Positions 42,601 to 53,765 of a stretch of DNA of 64,000 bases are shown piece after piece. The DNA comes from Fusarium oxysporum f. sp. lycopersici 4287 (taxonomy: Eukaryota; Ascomycota; Sordariomycetes; Hypocreales; Nectriaceae). The DNA lies in assembly GCF_000149955.1 (NCBI RefSeq), contig NC_030986.1, positions 33,863 to 97,862 of the forward strand, in the 5' to 3' direction. Each line of letters begins with the position of its first letter. Within the stretch, counting starts at the first letter, position 1. The position numbers and the translations under genes were made by a program. The notes under the pieces were generated by a model. That model saw nothing but the letters and a program-made list of their open reading frames with translations, made no database searches and was not told the DNA's origin.

Positions 42601-45255
42601 ATGGCTCACATGAAGGTCGTTAACTTACGTGTTGAGCATTACCGGGAATTTGCAGTCATCAACGAGGAGAAGCCTCGCATCTCTTGGTCATTTGAAGGCC
42701 TGGAAGAAAAGTGGTCTCAACGGGCATATGAGGTCTCTCTACATCGTGGTCAACCCAGAAAGACCGAAACGTTCTCGGTCGCATCCTCACAGTCACTTTA
42801 TGTACCATGGCCATCCCGACGACTAGAATCGCGAGAGCTTGTAACACTCAAAGTTCGGGCCCAGTCCGAGGATTCGGTGTGGACGTCATGGTCAGCTCCC
42901 CTGCAGATCGAGGTTGGATTACTCGAAACCACCGACTGGCACTGTACCTTGATTCAACCCTCAATCAATCGGGACTTGTCCAAGCCAGTTCAACCAGTGA
43001 GATTCAGAAAGGACTTTCACCTCAAGGAAGCGCCACAACAGGCTCGTTTATACATCACCGCACACGGTCTCTACGAGAGCTTCATCAACGGGACCAGGAT
43101 CGGAGACCACGTGCTTGCGCCTGGGTGGACGTCTTATGACCATCAACTGCCGTACCAGACTTTTGATCTCCTAAAACAGCTAAAGAAAGGAGAGAATGTC
43201 ATCGCCGCGGAGGTTGCCGAGGGTTGGTATTGCGGCAGGTTGGGCTTTGCAGGTGGTGAGAGGAATATCTGGGGCTCTTCAGTCGGCTTGTTTGCTCAAA
43301 TTCTGATCACATACAACGATGGAAGCACAGAGGTTGTCGGAACAGACAGAAGTTGGAGATGGAGCCACGGCCCCTTGCTTCAAGCCGAGATCTACGATGG
43401 TGAACTGTACGATTCTAGGTTGGAATGCCCTAGATGGAACGAGCCGTCATTCTTGGACAAGGGCTGGCAGAGCGTTCGCCTTGGTCAATTCAATCTCTCG
43501 ACCTTGCAAGTACCATCTGATAGCCCACCAGTCCGGCGAATACAAACCCTCCACGCACAAAAGAAATTGCAGAGTCCCCAAGGAAGCACCATCCTTGACT
43601 TTGGGCAGAACCTGGTTGGCTGGGTACGATGTGATCTTACTGGGCCAAAGGGTCATACTGTTCGTCTCATACATGCTGAGGTCTTGGAAAATGGTGAGTG
43701 TGCCACTGCGCCACTTCGAGACGCCAAGTGTACCGACACAGTCATCTTGCCGGGTGAGCCTCTGGTTTATGAGCCTCGTTTCACGTTTCACGGGTTTCGC
43801 TACGTGCAGATCACAGGCTACGACTTTGATCAGGTCGACCTGAACAACTTCCGCGCCGTCGTCATCCACACAGATATGCCCCGAACTGGATGGTTTGAGT
43901 GTTCAGATGAGATGTTGAATAAGCTGCATGAGAATGTAGTTTGGTCCATGAGGGGAAATTTCATCTCGGTTCCCACAGACTGTCCTCAAAGAGATGAGCG
44001 TCTTGGATGGACCGGGGATCTACAAGCGTTCGCTCCCACTGCAGCCTATCTCTATGATACTGGAGGCATCCTCAAAACTTGGCTTCGAGGCCTGGCCTTC
44101 GAGCAGACCGAAGATGGCAAGGGTATCCCGCCGCTTTTCTCTCCTAATATTTGGAAAGGGCGTCCAAATATCCCATCTGCTATTTGGGGAGATGCACTCA
44201 TCAGTGTACCATGGGATCTTTACCAGTCCTCCGGCGACACAGCGTTTCTTGCAGATCTCTATGACAACATGAATGAGTGGTTAACAAAGGGTGTCAAGCG
44301 AGACCAAGGTGGCCTTCTGTGGGATCCTAATCACTCTCAACTTGGTGACTGGCTTGAGCCTGGTGCACCCGCTGATGACCCGGGCAATGGACCGACAGAC
44401 GAGATTCTAGTTTCAAATGCTTTTCTCATCCACATGACAGATATAATGGCCCAGATATCTGGCATCTTGGGCCTTGAGAGAGAATGTGGGCTGTGGACAA
44501 AACAAGCAGCCGACTTGCGTGTGCGCTTTGCTCAGATTTACATCACTGACGAAGGAAGAGTCGTGTCAGACACCCAGACAGCCCTGGCACTAGCCATTCA
44601 TTTCTCGCTCTTTCCCACTTCCAGGCAGCAAGATACAGCAGCAGCGCGTCTTGTCCATCTGATTAGACGCAACGCGCGTTTCAAGATCGCTACGGGCTTC
44701 GCAGGGACACCTATTCTCGGACATGCGCTCAACAAGATCAACCAACACCAACTCTTTTATAGAATGCTCATGCACAGAAAGCCGCCATCTTGGCTCTACC
44801 CGGTCACTATGGGCTCTACAACCATCTGGGAAAGATGGGATAGTATGCTTCCAGACGGGACACTAAACTCATCTAATATGACAAGCTTCAATCACTATGC
44901 ATTGGGAGCTGTAGCAAACTGGATGCACACCACGATTGCCGGTATACAACCGCTGGAGCCTGGTTGGAAGAGAATAAGGATCTCTCCAGTGCCAGGAGCA
45001 ACAATCACGTCTTGTCACGCTCGATTCCTCAGCCCCTATGGTGAGGTACACGTAAGTTGGGAACTGAGGGGCGATGAAATACATCTGTCGGCCACAATTC
45101 CTGGAAATACAAAGGCAGAAGTCACACTGCCTGGTGGAGAGTCGGAATCCGTGGGATCTGGAAGACATGTCTTCTCTTGTGCCTACACTCGGCCTGAATG
45201 GCCGCCGCTGCCTATCTATGCTCCTTTTGTTCCGCATGATGATGATGAACCATAG
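42601..45255 (+). CDS. GH78 alpha-L-rhamnosidase (intracellular), copy 2
   Basis: Intronless, 884 residues from the ATG at 42601 (an ATG three codons later is also possible). The domain order is standard for GH78: an N-terminal Ig-like domain (PRISWSFEGLEEKWSQRAYE), the Bac_rhamnosid_N lectin-like domain (LYITAHGLYESFINGTRIGD, LAPGWTSYDHQLPYQTFD, EVAEGWYCGRLGF), the DFGQNLVGWVR strand, then the (alpha/alpha)6 catalytic barrel from about residue 420. The motif CPQRDERLGWTGD (about 461-473) and the later TTIWERWDS (about 741-749) carry the catalytic acids. A C-terminal beta-sandwich follows. It removes terminal alpha-L-rhamnose from glycosides such as flavonoid rutinosides by inversion. No signal peptide, so cytosolic. 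The tail is acidic (HDDDEP). Its promoter contains operator candidate 3. Confidence 0.93.
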   Translation: MAHMKVVNLRVEHYREFAVINEEKPRISWSFEGLEEKWSQRAYEVSLHRGQPRKTETFSVASSQSLYVPWPSRRLESRELVTLKVRAQSEDSVWTSWSAPLQIEVGLLETTDWHCTLIQPSINRDLSKPVQPVRFRKDFHLKEAPQQARLYITAHGLYESFINGTRIGDHVLAPGWTSYDHQLPYQTFDLLKQLKKGENVIAAEVAEGWYCGRLGFAGGERNIWGSSVGLFAQILITYNDGSTEVVGTDRSWRWSHGPLLQAEIYDGELYDSRLECPRWNEPSFLDKGWQSVRLGQFNLSTLQVPSDSPPVRRIQTLHAQKKLQSPQGSTILDFGQNLVGWVRCDLTGPKGHTVRLIHAEVLENGECATAPLRDAKCTDTVILPGEPLVYEPRFTFHGFRYVQITGYDFDQVDLNNFRAVVIHTDMPRTGWFECSDEMLNKLHENVVWSMRGNFISVPTDCPQRDERLGWTGDLQAFAPTAAYLYDTGGILKTWLRGLAFEQTEDGKGIPPLFSPNIWKGRPNIPSAIWGDALISVPWDLYQSSGDTAFLADLYDNMNEWLTKGVKRDQGGLLWDPNHSQLGDWLEPGAPADDPGNGPTDEILVSNAFLIHMTDIMAQISGILGLERECGLWTKQAADLRVRFAQIYITDEGRVVSDTQTALALAIHFSLFPTSRQQDTAAARLVHLIRRNARFKIATGFAGTPILGHALNKINQHQLFYRMLMHRKPPSWLYPVTMGSTTIWERWDSMLPDGTLNSSNMTSFNHYALGAVANWMHTTIAGIQPLEPGWKRIRISPVPGATITSCHARFLSPYGEVHVSWELRGDEIHLSATIPGNTKAEVTLPGGESESVGSGRHVFSCAYTRPEWPPLPIYAPFVPHDDDEP

Positions 45256-45778
45256 GTGCAGAGAATGGAGATGAGGGGAACTAGGATTTGATGTAAATAG
45301 GTTGTTTTACTCGTACATGTTGGTTTCGTCTCGTCCCTTTAGTGTCTCTCCCCGTCTGTTAAGTTTAATGTTGAGGTTTAATTACGTTCCAGTCTCTGAA
45401 AAGACTACAGTGTAGAGGCTTATTGAACAAGATCCTGGTCGTTTTTAGTTTATCTTGCTTACCGTCACACAACCATTTCCCCGGACCTTCCGTCCCGTTG
45501 CTCACACAACATTTGGGGAGTCACCAAGCTCGTATCTTGGTATCCCTCACCTCGGTAAGCATGGTGGCCCGATGGTGGGGAACTACTGTAGACAAGGTAA
45601 AAAGGAGCCCCTAGCGCCCCCGATGGACATGGATCGACCAGAGTGGAGCTGCATTGCCCGCACTTTAGGTCTCCGAACTCCGTCTGGGGCTGTTGGATAT
45701 TTAAAAGAGTAGATGTTGCCTGAATATGTTGAGACGCAAGCAATCAATAGTCTGTCATTAATAAACAGCTTTGACACG

Positions 45779-47724
45779 ATGATCATTAATGGCTTCCATC
45801 CTCAGGAGTTTGAACATCCTCAACTAGGTCCAATCGTTGGAAGAAAGCGAAACGAGCATGTTGTTCAGTTTCGTAGCATTCCATATGGCCATGTTGCTGC
45901 ACGTTTCCGACACGCCACATTGATCAGCGAGCTACCACCAAAACAGCGCACGTTCACGGAATACGGCCATGCCTGTCCTCAAACCGAACAAGGCATGGAG
46001 CCATTTGGCGGTCCAATCCCAGGGGACGAAAAGCGAGAATACGATGAATTTTCTTGTCTCAACCTGACCATCACAGCGCCAGTGTCGGTTTTGAAGTCTG
46101 GGAGTACCCAAAAAGTACCGGTCATGGTATACGTCCATGGTGGAGGCTTTACAGTTGGCGCGCATTATGGTGGCCCTAATGGTAACTCAACTCCTGTCCC
46201 GTCCAGCTCTACAAGGCGTGTCGACTTAATATCAATTTTACAGATACAACAAGAATGGTGACACAAGCATGTGAGGACTCGAGACCCATCATCGTAGTTA
46301 GCATCCAGTAAACAAATTCTTGCTTCACCTGCATGATGACTGAAAACTAACCGGGTCAAGCTACCGACTTCATTTCCTGGGATTCCTGGCGTGCCAGGCA
46401 AGTAGCAGCCTATATGTGACACATACTGGAGCCCACTCTGACAATCTTTAGGACCTTGTCGACGAAGCCGCAACACTCAACGAAGACCCCTGCAACTTTG
46501 CATTATACGACCAACGTCTGGCCTTTCAATGGGTCCAAAAGTTCATTTCGGGGTTTGGCGGTGACATCAAAAGGATCACCGCATTCGGCGAAAGCGCTGG
46601 CAGTTCCTCACTCGCCTTCCACCTGAGCTCCAACGTCCCCCTCTTCGATCGAGCTATTCTGCAATCCGGAACTGCATCTGCAATCAGTCCCAAGCCCCTT
46701 GCAAACAAGGAAGAAGAATATCAGGCACTCCTTAGTTTCTGTGGGATCAGTGTGGATGATCCTCAGCGCCTCGAGAAGCTCAGAGCTGTGCCAACTGCCA
46801 GGATTGTCGAGGCAGCCTCGTCTATCAACAAGGCAGCCTTTTCACCACTGGCCGACAAAAGCTTCTTTCCAATTATTCCCAATTACCTCAATCATGCTCA
46901 GATAGTATCCAATTGCTCTTGGATAGATGCTGTCATTACGGGCGATACAGTCTTTGAAGTCAGTACATTGAGTGGCTTCTATATATTACAATTCTGACCG
47001 AGCATAGGGCTCTCTGTTTGCACACAACCTCTTTGGTGTGCGATCTGAGGTCTTTTACCAACACGTGGAAAATGCGCTTGGAGCAGAGAATGCCAAGAGA
47101 GTATTAGAGGTATATGAAATATCCAGAACCATGGACCAGAACTTGTTCTGGACCAGGTTATGCACATTATGTGGTGATGTTATGTTCTCCTGTAAGATAA
47201 TCTCGCATTCAGCCCATCAGCCTCACCAAGACTAACATGAGACGCAAACAGTGCCTTGCCACATCCTATCAAAAGAGCTATGGCAGAGTGGTAAGAAACA
47301 ATATCGTTGTATTCTTTCACTGCGTAATCCATTCCCCGGTTCCTTCTTCTCCAACGTCCTTGGCCACCATTTCATCGAACTCGTCTACCAATTCATGACG
47401 TTCATGGAGCGCTTACCTCTCCAGAGACAGCGCGATGTCTGCATCGGCTTTGCGCGACGATGGACGGCCTTTGCCTATAGAGAAGAGCCTTGGCCTCAGT
47501 ATACATGGGTAGATGAGACAGTGGCAGTGGCAGATTCCCGGGAGGGCTGGGTCGCGCGGTCACGAGTGAAGGACTTGGAGGTTTCTGCATATGACGAAGG
47601 CGGCCAGCGTCGCTATGAGAAATGGGAAGCATTGGATGAGGTGTTTCGATCACTAGGGGAGAAGGCGCCCACAGCGGTTGAAGCTCTCAGTTTCCCGACA
47701 TTAGTAACTTTGGGAAAGAAGTAA
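45779..47724 (+). CDS. Type-B carboxylesterase/lipase
   Basis: An alpha/beta-hydrolase of the COesterase family. ATG at 45779 (MIINGFHPQEFEHPQLGPIV) is favoured; an in-frame ATG at 45713 is possible. Motifs are HPQLGPIVGRKR, the oxyanion loop VMVYVHGGGFTVG, NFALYDQRLAFQWVQKFISG, the nucleophile elbow ITAFGESAGSSS, and GHHFIELVYQF with the likely catalytic His. At least five introns: near 46.19, 46.31, 46.40-46.45, 46.96-47.01 and 47.19-47.25 kb. The third uses a GC-AG pair (CCAG|GCAAGT...CTTTAG), which restores LACQ|DLVDEAATLNEDP. No signal peptide is apparent. Position next to the rhamnosidase suggests hydrolysis of acyl or phenolic esters of the same plant compounds, by inference. Confidence 0.85.
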
Positions 47725-47816
47725 TTAGATTTCGATGTTATTTAGATACATGACGATACTGGAGGAAGGCTAGTCAGCAGATAGATATGAGAGAATGAGT
47801 GATTGTTACGCTGTGG

Positions 47817-49896
47817 CTAAATAAATATCATGCTAGCACTAGACCTGCCATTCTTCCCTTTAACTAAAGCAAGGACCATTGCCTTACTGATATCAGGGAC
47901 GCTGATTTCCTCTGGTCGGGACCTCTGTGCTTCCTTTATTTTCACATGTACCTCCCATTTCCCATTGGTAACCTTGACGTCTTCCAACTCCTCCCCATCA
48001 ACATAAACATGCAACTCGCACAATTCGTCCTCATCAACTGTACCGAAAATTGCCAATTGCCTTTCTCCATCTACAATTGACGCTGTGGCATCCATAGTGA
48101 GCTGAGGTGGCGTCGATTCGATAGTGCTACTCCCATGGCTGCATACAATAGAGTCTGTTGCCAACTGTGGGGTTCTCGATGGTTTCTGACGAAGTAAGCT
48201 GCCCTTTTCAAAGGCATAGGCATATCGAAACAAGTTCTTGTCATCATAGGCCTTGGATGCGAAAGTGAGATTGACAGGCATTCTCGAATCAGCCATGACT
48301 CCCATTGGCACACTGACCGTCGGAATACCAAACTGGCGAATTGCGCAGTTTCCATTCGAATACAGAACACCATTGAGCCATGCATGCTTTGCAGACTCTT
48401 CGTCGACATCCGCATCAGCCTTGCCCACATCGGCATTACAAGGCCATACAACCATGTCTAGGCCTAGGGTATCAAGCCAATCCTCAAATTCTGACTTGCG
48501 CTTCAACTCAAGGTTGTGAAGTGCCGTTCCAAGGTTTGGAATCTCGTAAGTCGGGACACGGCCATTGGTGACGTGGGCAACAACAGCCGTATGCCGAACA
48601 AGGGGATCGTTGGCATCGTATCTATCTGGTAGGCATCCAGGAGGATGGGGGAATATAGTGGATGATTCGACTTGTGCAAGAGACGATGCCACTTTGGAGT
48701 CTTGATTTGCTGCCAGGAAGTCGTCCCAAGAATAGGCCATCAATTGGCACATATCAATCTCATTGCGATGAGGTGGTGTTTCCGTTTTGCTCTCACCACT
48801 GAGAGGTTTCTCGAATTCAGTGACGAGTGGAAAGTCAGTCTCAACAACTGTGGCGCCAAGGCCTTCAAGTATGGTCCTGGCTTGTTTCCAAAGGTCGATA
48901 ACACTGTCGCAGGTATGAACCTTTCGTGCATCCGGGTCAGAGTCCACGCCACCGATGTACATCTTTGGAACACCGATCTTTTTGCCTTTGAGAGCATTGG
49001 GATCAGAGAGATCAAAAAACGTCTTTGGTCGCACAGAATCGACGTCTGGGAGCTTAACAAAAGGCTGCTCTCGCCAAAAGTCGCAGCTTGTCTTGTCGTC
49101 TGCTGCAACAATTACATCCAAAAGCGCAAACATGTCTTCCATAGTTCTTGTATGAGGAACTACAGTGTCGCAGGTGGGGAAAAGAGGCCAGTTGCCTCTG
49201 ATTGATATGAGTCCCCTGGAGGGAGTGTATGCCACCAAACCATTATTGGAAGCAGGTGAACGGCCAGATGAGATGGTTTCCTCTCCCATACCAAAGACAC
49301 CAAAGCTTGCTGCGGTCGCTGTGGCGGATCCATTGGATGATCCCGAAGCGAAAGCAGCCGTGAGATAGGCTTCATTGTAGGGCGACTCAGCACGACCATA
49401 AACGCCGCGCTGCATACCACCTGCAGCCATTGGGGGCATGTTGGTACGACCCAAGAACACAGCGCCAGCGTCTCTCAGCTTCCCAACAGTGAACGCATCT
49501 TCATTTGCGATGAGGTCCTTGAAAGCGGGAGACCCAGCAGCTACCGTCATACCTCGGATCTTGTAAGAATCTTTGATCGTACAAGGAATTCCATCCAGCA
49601 AGCCCAGTGTCTTGCCCATGGAGCGACGGTGATCCGATGCTTGAGCGGCAACAAACACATCTTGATTGATTACTGGGATAGCATTGAGCTGAGTGGTTCG
49701 GCGATCATATTTGGCGATTCTCAGCAAGTGCTTGGCGGTCAGCTCAACGCTGTTGATATGGCCTTGAGAAAGTGCAGATGCAAGGGATGCGATTGAAGCC
49801 TCTACGATGGAGAGTGTCTGCAGAGTCAGTATTTTTGTCACCCTTTTGACATATGATGGCAGAACGGCTTACAGTACTCTGGTCGTCGATTGCCAT
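47817..49896 (-). CDS. Amidase signature (AS) family amidase
   Basis: A short first exon from the ATG at 49896 (MAIDDQST) and an intron (GTAAGC...TCTGCAG, about 49.82-49.87 kb) lead into TLSIVEASIASLASALSQGH; total about 674 residues. The AS triad is visible: Lys90 in GIPCTIKDSY, the cis-Ser in FASGSSNGSATATAASFGVF (about 168), and the nucleophile Ser in GEETISSGRSPAS (about 192). The C-terminal 100 residues (SIVDGERQLAIFGTVDEDEL onward) form an extra beta-rich extension beyond the usual roughly 550-residue core. The enzyme hydrolyses carboxamides to acid and ammonia in the cytosol. Its promoter, shared with the HOL1-like MFS gene, is packed with GATA and CAGCTG elements, consistent with nitrogen control. 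Confidence 0.88.
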
Positions 49897-50071
49897 GTTG
49901 GGAAGGATTTGGTTCTTTCGGGGCTGTCTCTAGGTGATGCAGAAGAATGGAAATTACAGGCTTACAGTAAAGTCATTGATGAGAAAAGACGATTTAAGTA
50001 TTAAAGTAACATGTCTTGGGGTACCTAGCCATGTTGCAGTGCGCGGAAATTACAACTGTTAATTATAATAT

Positions 50072-50217
50072 GCAGCTGTTAAATAATGTGATTGAATTGA
50101 GATTGAAGCCAATTATTATATTAATTAGCAGCTGATGAATTATTTATCAGCTGTTGATTTCATTTATCAGGATAAGACAGTTTATCTAACTGGAAAGTCT
50201 GATAAGCTCTTATCGCG
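50072..50217. promoter_or_regulatory. GATA/CAGCTG-rich divergent promoter, amidase / HOL1-like MFS
   Basis: CAGCTG occurs at 50073-50078, 50129-50134 and 50148-50153. The last two form TTAGCAGCTGATGAATTATT-TATCAGCTG, two inverted GATA/CAGCTG units. Further GATA-type words follow (TTATCAGGATAAG at about 50164, GATAAGCTCTTATC at 50201-50214). HGATAR clusters are the target of AreA/NIT2-type nitrogen regulators. The string TTAGCAGCTGAT-A/G-AAT recurs upstream of the regulator gene at 53.74 kb. Confidence 0.55.
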
Positions 50218-50384
50218 CACTTTTGATTCGCTGACACGGTTACACGCTGCCCATAACTGTCTTATCGTTGATAGTAACATGGAAAGAATGAGCACTTCCA
50301 TTTGGATATAAACCCATGACTGTCGTTGCGATCAAGTCAATGTCTCAATATCCTAACATCTCAATTGTTTGCGTGTTATCCAAG

Positions 50385-52023
50385 ATGACGGAATCTTCAG
50401 TCTACCATGACGATGTTCCTGGCACCGTTCGTCTCGTTGACATCAATGGGATGAATTCGTCAGGGCCCCACGACTCTCAGCACAAAGACATTGTCCTGGT
50501 TCCTCGCCCAAGCTCCGATCCAAATGACCCGCTCAATTGGTCCCATCGTCGAAAGCTCGTGGCCGTCAGCATGTCTTATCTTTATGTCTTGGGCACTGGG
50601 ATAGCAACCTCTCTTCAATACTCTGTCCTCGCAGATATCACAAAGGATACCGGCATTTCTACTGCAAATCTCGTCCAGGGAACAGGAGTCATGTTCCTAT
50701 TCTTTGGTTGGGCTTGTCTGATTTGGCAACCGATCGCTCTTACATACGGACGGCGTGGAGTATATCTTATCACCATGTTGCTCACGATTCCGATAATGGG
50801 TTTGGACTGCCTACTCAACTTCTGCTGGAGAATGGTTTGCCCACAGGATCTTGATTGGCATCATTGTATCTCCAATTGAGTCTCTGTGTGAGGTTACCGT
50901 GTTCGATCTCTTCTTCGCCCATAACCGTGGGACTTACATGAGTCTCTACGTAGCCATCCTCTTTGGGTCCAACTTCCTTGCCCCTCTCGTCGCAGGATGG
51001 TTCAACGATGCCTTTGGATGGAGATGGACGATGCATTTCGGGGCAATTATATGCGCAATTTGCTTCCTTATTATGTTCTTCTTTATGGAAGAAACAATGT
51101 ACTACCGTGGAGTATCACTTGAAAGCCAATCAATTACCGATAACGAACACCAAGACTTGAGGGAGTCCAAAGCCGACGGAAAAGCAGATGAAGGATCGCC
51201 GAGAAACTCTCTGCCGTCTTCCCCATCGGTCATCTACAAGGATATCAACTCAGGCTGGGGGAAATACACTTGGTTCAAGGTTGTGACAGGGCGGCCCAGC
51301 AACACGGACATGCTACGAATGATCTACCGGCCTGTTCTTATGATTTTCCAGTTTCCAACAGTTGCGTGGGCTGGATTTCTCTATGGAATCAACCTTGCCT
51401 GGTACAATGTCCTGAATGGAACTGCCAGTCCTGTTCTGTCAAGCAATCCATACAATTGGAACGCAGCACTGGTTGGTTGCGTATATGCAGGACCGATTAT
51501 TGGAGCAGCCGTTGCTTGTCTCTGGGTTGGAAAGGCAGCAGACTGGATCGCCTTGTGGTTAGCGCGACGCAATGGGGGTATCAGGGAGCCCGAGCAACGC
51601 CTTTGGGTGCTGCTTCTCTCAGGTATTATCTCATCAGCTGGTCTCATCACATGGGGTGTTGGTGCATACTACCACGTCCACTGGATCGGCCTTGTGTTTG
51701 GGCTAGGTATGCTTACGGTTGGATGTGTTGCTGGAGGTGCGATCGCTGTCAGCTACAACGTCGATTGTTTTAAAGAGATCGCAGGTGAAACAACTGTCTC
51801 TATCATGTTGATTCGCAATACGATCGGCTTTGGCTTTAGCTATGCTATCACGCCATGGTGGACAACCCAGGGGTTAAAGAACTGCTTTATCACTGCAGCT
51901 ATGATTTCACTTGCGTGTACACTTACTTTCCTCGTCATGCTCGTTTACGGGAAGCGAATTCGACGATGGTCCATACCATCCTACCGGAAGTACATGGCTA
52001 GCATGACTGTTTCGCACGAATGA
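50385..52023 (+). CDS. HOL1-like MFS transporter (single-base frameshift)
   Basis: ATG at 50385 (MTESSVYHDDVPGTVRL) is preferred over 50316. The sequence has the HOL1-family leader SSDPNDPLNWSHRRKLVAVS, TM1-TM3, and then YGRRGVYLITMLLTIPIM. There the frame breaks: reading GTT TGG ACT one base later gives the family text VWTAYSTSAGEWFAHRILIG. The difference is one extra G in the GGG at 50798-50800, with no intron possible. After it the frame continues unbroken (VFDLFFAHNRGTYMSLYVAI to SYRKYMASMTVSHE) with TM4-12 and a long charged central loop. If the G is an assembly error, the protein is about 545 residues and complete. The family exports or imports cations, drugs and small metabolites. It is divergent from the amidase. 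Confidence 0.82.
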
Positions 52024-52124
52024 GGAAGGGAACGAGAGTCTCAGTGGAACCAGCAGATCACTTGCCCAAGTTCGGAAGAAAAGAAGATATTGCGCAAGGG
52101 CAGTTTATTTCGTATTTACACAGT

Positions 52125-53618
52125 TTATATAATACATTTTGCCAGCTTTCGCAATTGCTCTCTTGCCTCGGTCGCCGTGGGAATATCCTGTTCCAAATTC
52201 TTGACAATATCCTCTAGATACGTAACGAGCCGCCCTACAGCAAATTGGGATTGGTTCTCGTCATAAAGAAATGCATTGTAAACCATATGGCCAACACCAA
52301 GCAGTTGGTGAACAATCTGACTGCTTGCGACTTTGAACATGATAAGAGAAGCTTCAGTGATCTCATTCAGGAAATCTTCCGCTACTTTGATCACCTCATC
52401 AACTGGAGCCTGGCAATGAAGCAGGCCCATGATATTTACAAGGGCCTCAGTGCAGGTTATTTGAACTGCCATGAACTTGCATCGATTGCTCTGAAAGTCG
52501 TCATGTGATTGCGAAAGGACGCGGAGTATAAAAGGTTTGCTGGCTTTTAGTTGATCCAGACTATCGAGCAATGCCCTTGGGGATTGTCGGTCGCAAAACA
52601 CGGCAACGACATCCCTATGAGGCTTTCGCTGACGAAGATTGAGTATCGCATACTCCATCAATCGGAAAAGATCGGTGATATAATCCCATCCAGCTGTCCA
52701 GGCCTGTGTCTCGCGACTCATAGCAGGCGTGATACGAGGGTAAAGCACCGAGACCTGGGCTTCAGGGAGACGGATGATGTGGCCAAGGACGCAGGCTGAA
52801 TGAATCTCAAGCCGATAGACACACCAAAATAGACGTCTTCGGTCATCTACCTCTAGTAGCGAGATGGAGCTGTCCCAGTTATTTTCCATATTGAACCCGT
52901 GCTGAGCGATCCATGCATGGCATAATCCGAGGTATCTGTGAAGGTCACTCTTACTACCGCTTCTCAGCGAGTACACAGCCAAGAGGCCGAATGACCTTAG
53001 GTAGTCAAGATCAGGTGTATCCGGAATGCGTGCTGGAATATGGGAAACGGCCTCGTTGAAATAGATGTCACTGTCATGCGAGACAACATTGCCCAGCAAC
53101 GTGCTATCGAATACCGCTTTGAGAGTGAGACTCTGGGCGCTCAGTGCACACAGTGCCATAAGAAGCAGGTACGCTGTCTCACTGGCACCAGGTATGCTGT
53201 CTGCCCACCGTCTTTCCAGGTCGTTCTCGGAAAGAAATGGAAAACTTTTTTTCTTCAGCGGCAGTTTCAGCGAATCGGGTAGGGAGATGACATACTAGCA
53301 CTGGTACATTGTATCCCGGTAGATGTCAATTAGACGACGGATGCATTGCGGAGACCTGAAATCAGAGCTCTCACTCCCGGTCTGCTTCTGGTTGTTGCTT
53401 TTCCCAGTTGCTACCGCTGGCTTCCTACCCCGTTTCCGAACAGGCCGATTCATGGTGCATTCGGCCCCGTAATCGATGCACGTGAGACAAGTTCTGTGAC
53501 CGTCCCGGGATGTCGTCTCGGTCATAGATGATCGGCGACACTTCAGGCCTCTGGAGTGGCAAAAGTCGCAGGCCTGTAAGGCTCGCTGTCTTTGTGTACC
53601 TGCAGATCTACGCTGCAT
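52125..53618 (-). CDS. Zn2Cys6 transcription factor, candidate regulator of amidase/MFS pair
   Basis: ATG at 53618 (MQRRSAGTQRQRALQA). The zinc cluster has an extended middle loop: CDFCHSRGLKC, then about 16 residues (RRSSMTETTSRDGHRT), then CLTCIDYGAEC, followed by a basic RPVRKRGRKP stretch. An intron (about 53.24-53.29 kb, GTGCTA...AAAAAAAG) joins RDTMYQ/H to FPFLSENDLERRW; a second near 53.2 kb is needed before LMALCALSAQSLTLKAVFDS. The fungal_trans domain has RSFGLLAVYSLRSGSKSDLH and DDRRRLFWCVYRLEIHSACV. It ends KLAKCII at 52125. It is convergent with the HOL1-like gene, and its own promoter repeats the GATA/CAGCTG palindrome of the amidase/MFS promoter. Confidence 0.8.
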
Positions 53619-53732
53619 TGAGTTGACTTGTTTTGATATGATCTTATAATTAGAAGCGGTAAAAAGACCATGTTTGACAAGAGGGCAAGGCTTGATAAAT
53701 CAAAGTATTTATCAGTTCTTGAAGCTTATCAA

Positions 53733-53765
53733 TTTAGCAGCTGATAAATAACCGCTGATAAGATA
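53733..53765. promoter_or_regulatory. GATA/CAGCTG palindrome upstream of Zn2Cys6 gene
   Basis: TTTAGCAGCTGATAAATAACCGCTGATAAG, about 115-150 bp before the gene start. The first half matches 50126-50141 in the amidase/MFS promoter at 15 of 16 positions. Additional TTATCA and TGATAAAT words flank it (53694-53730). Confidence 0.55.
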
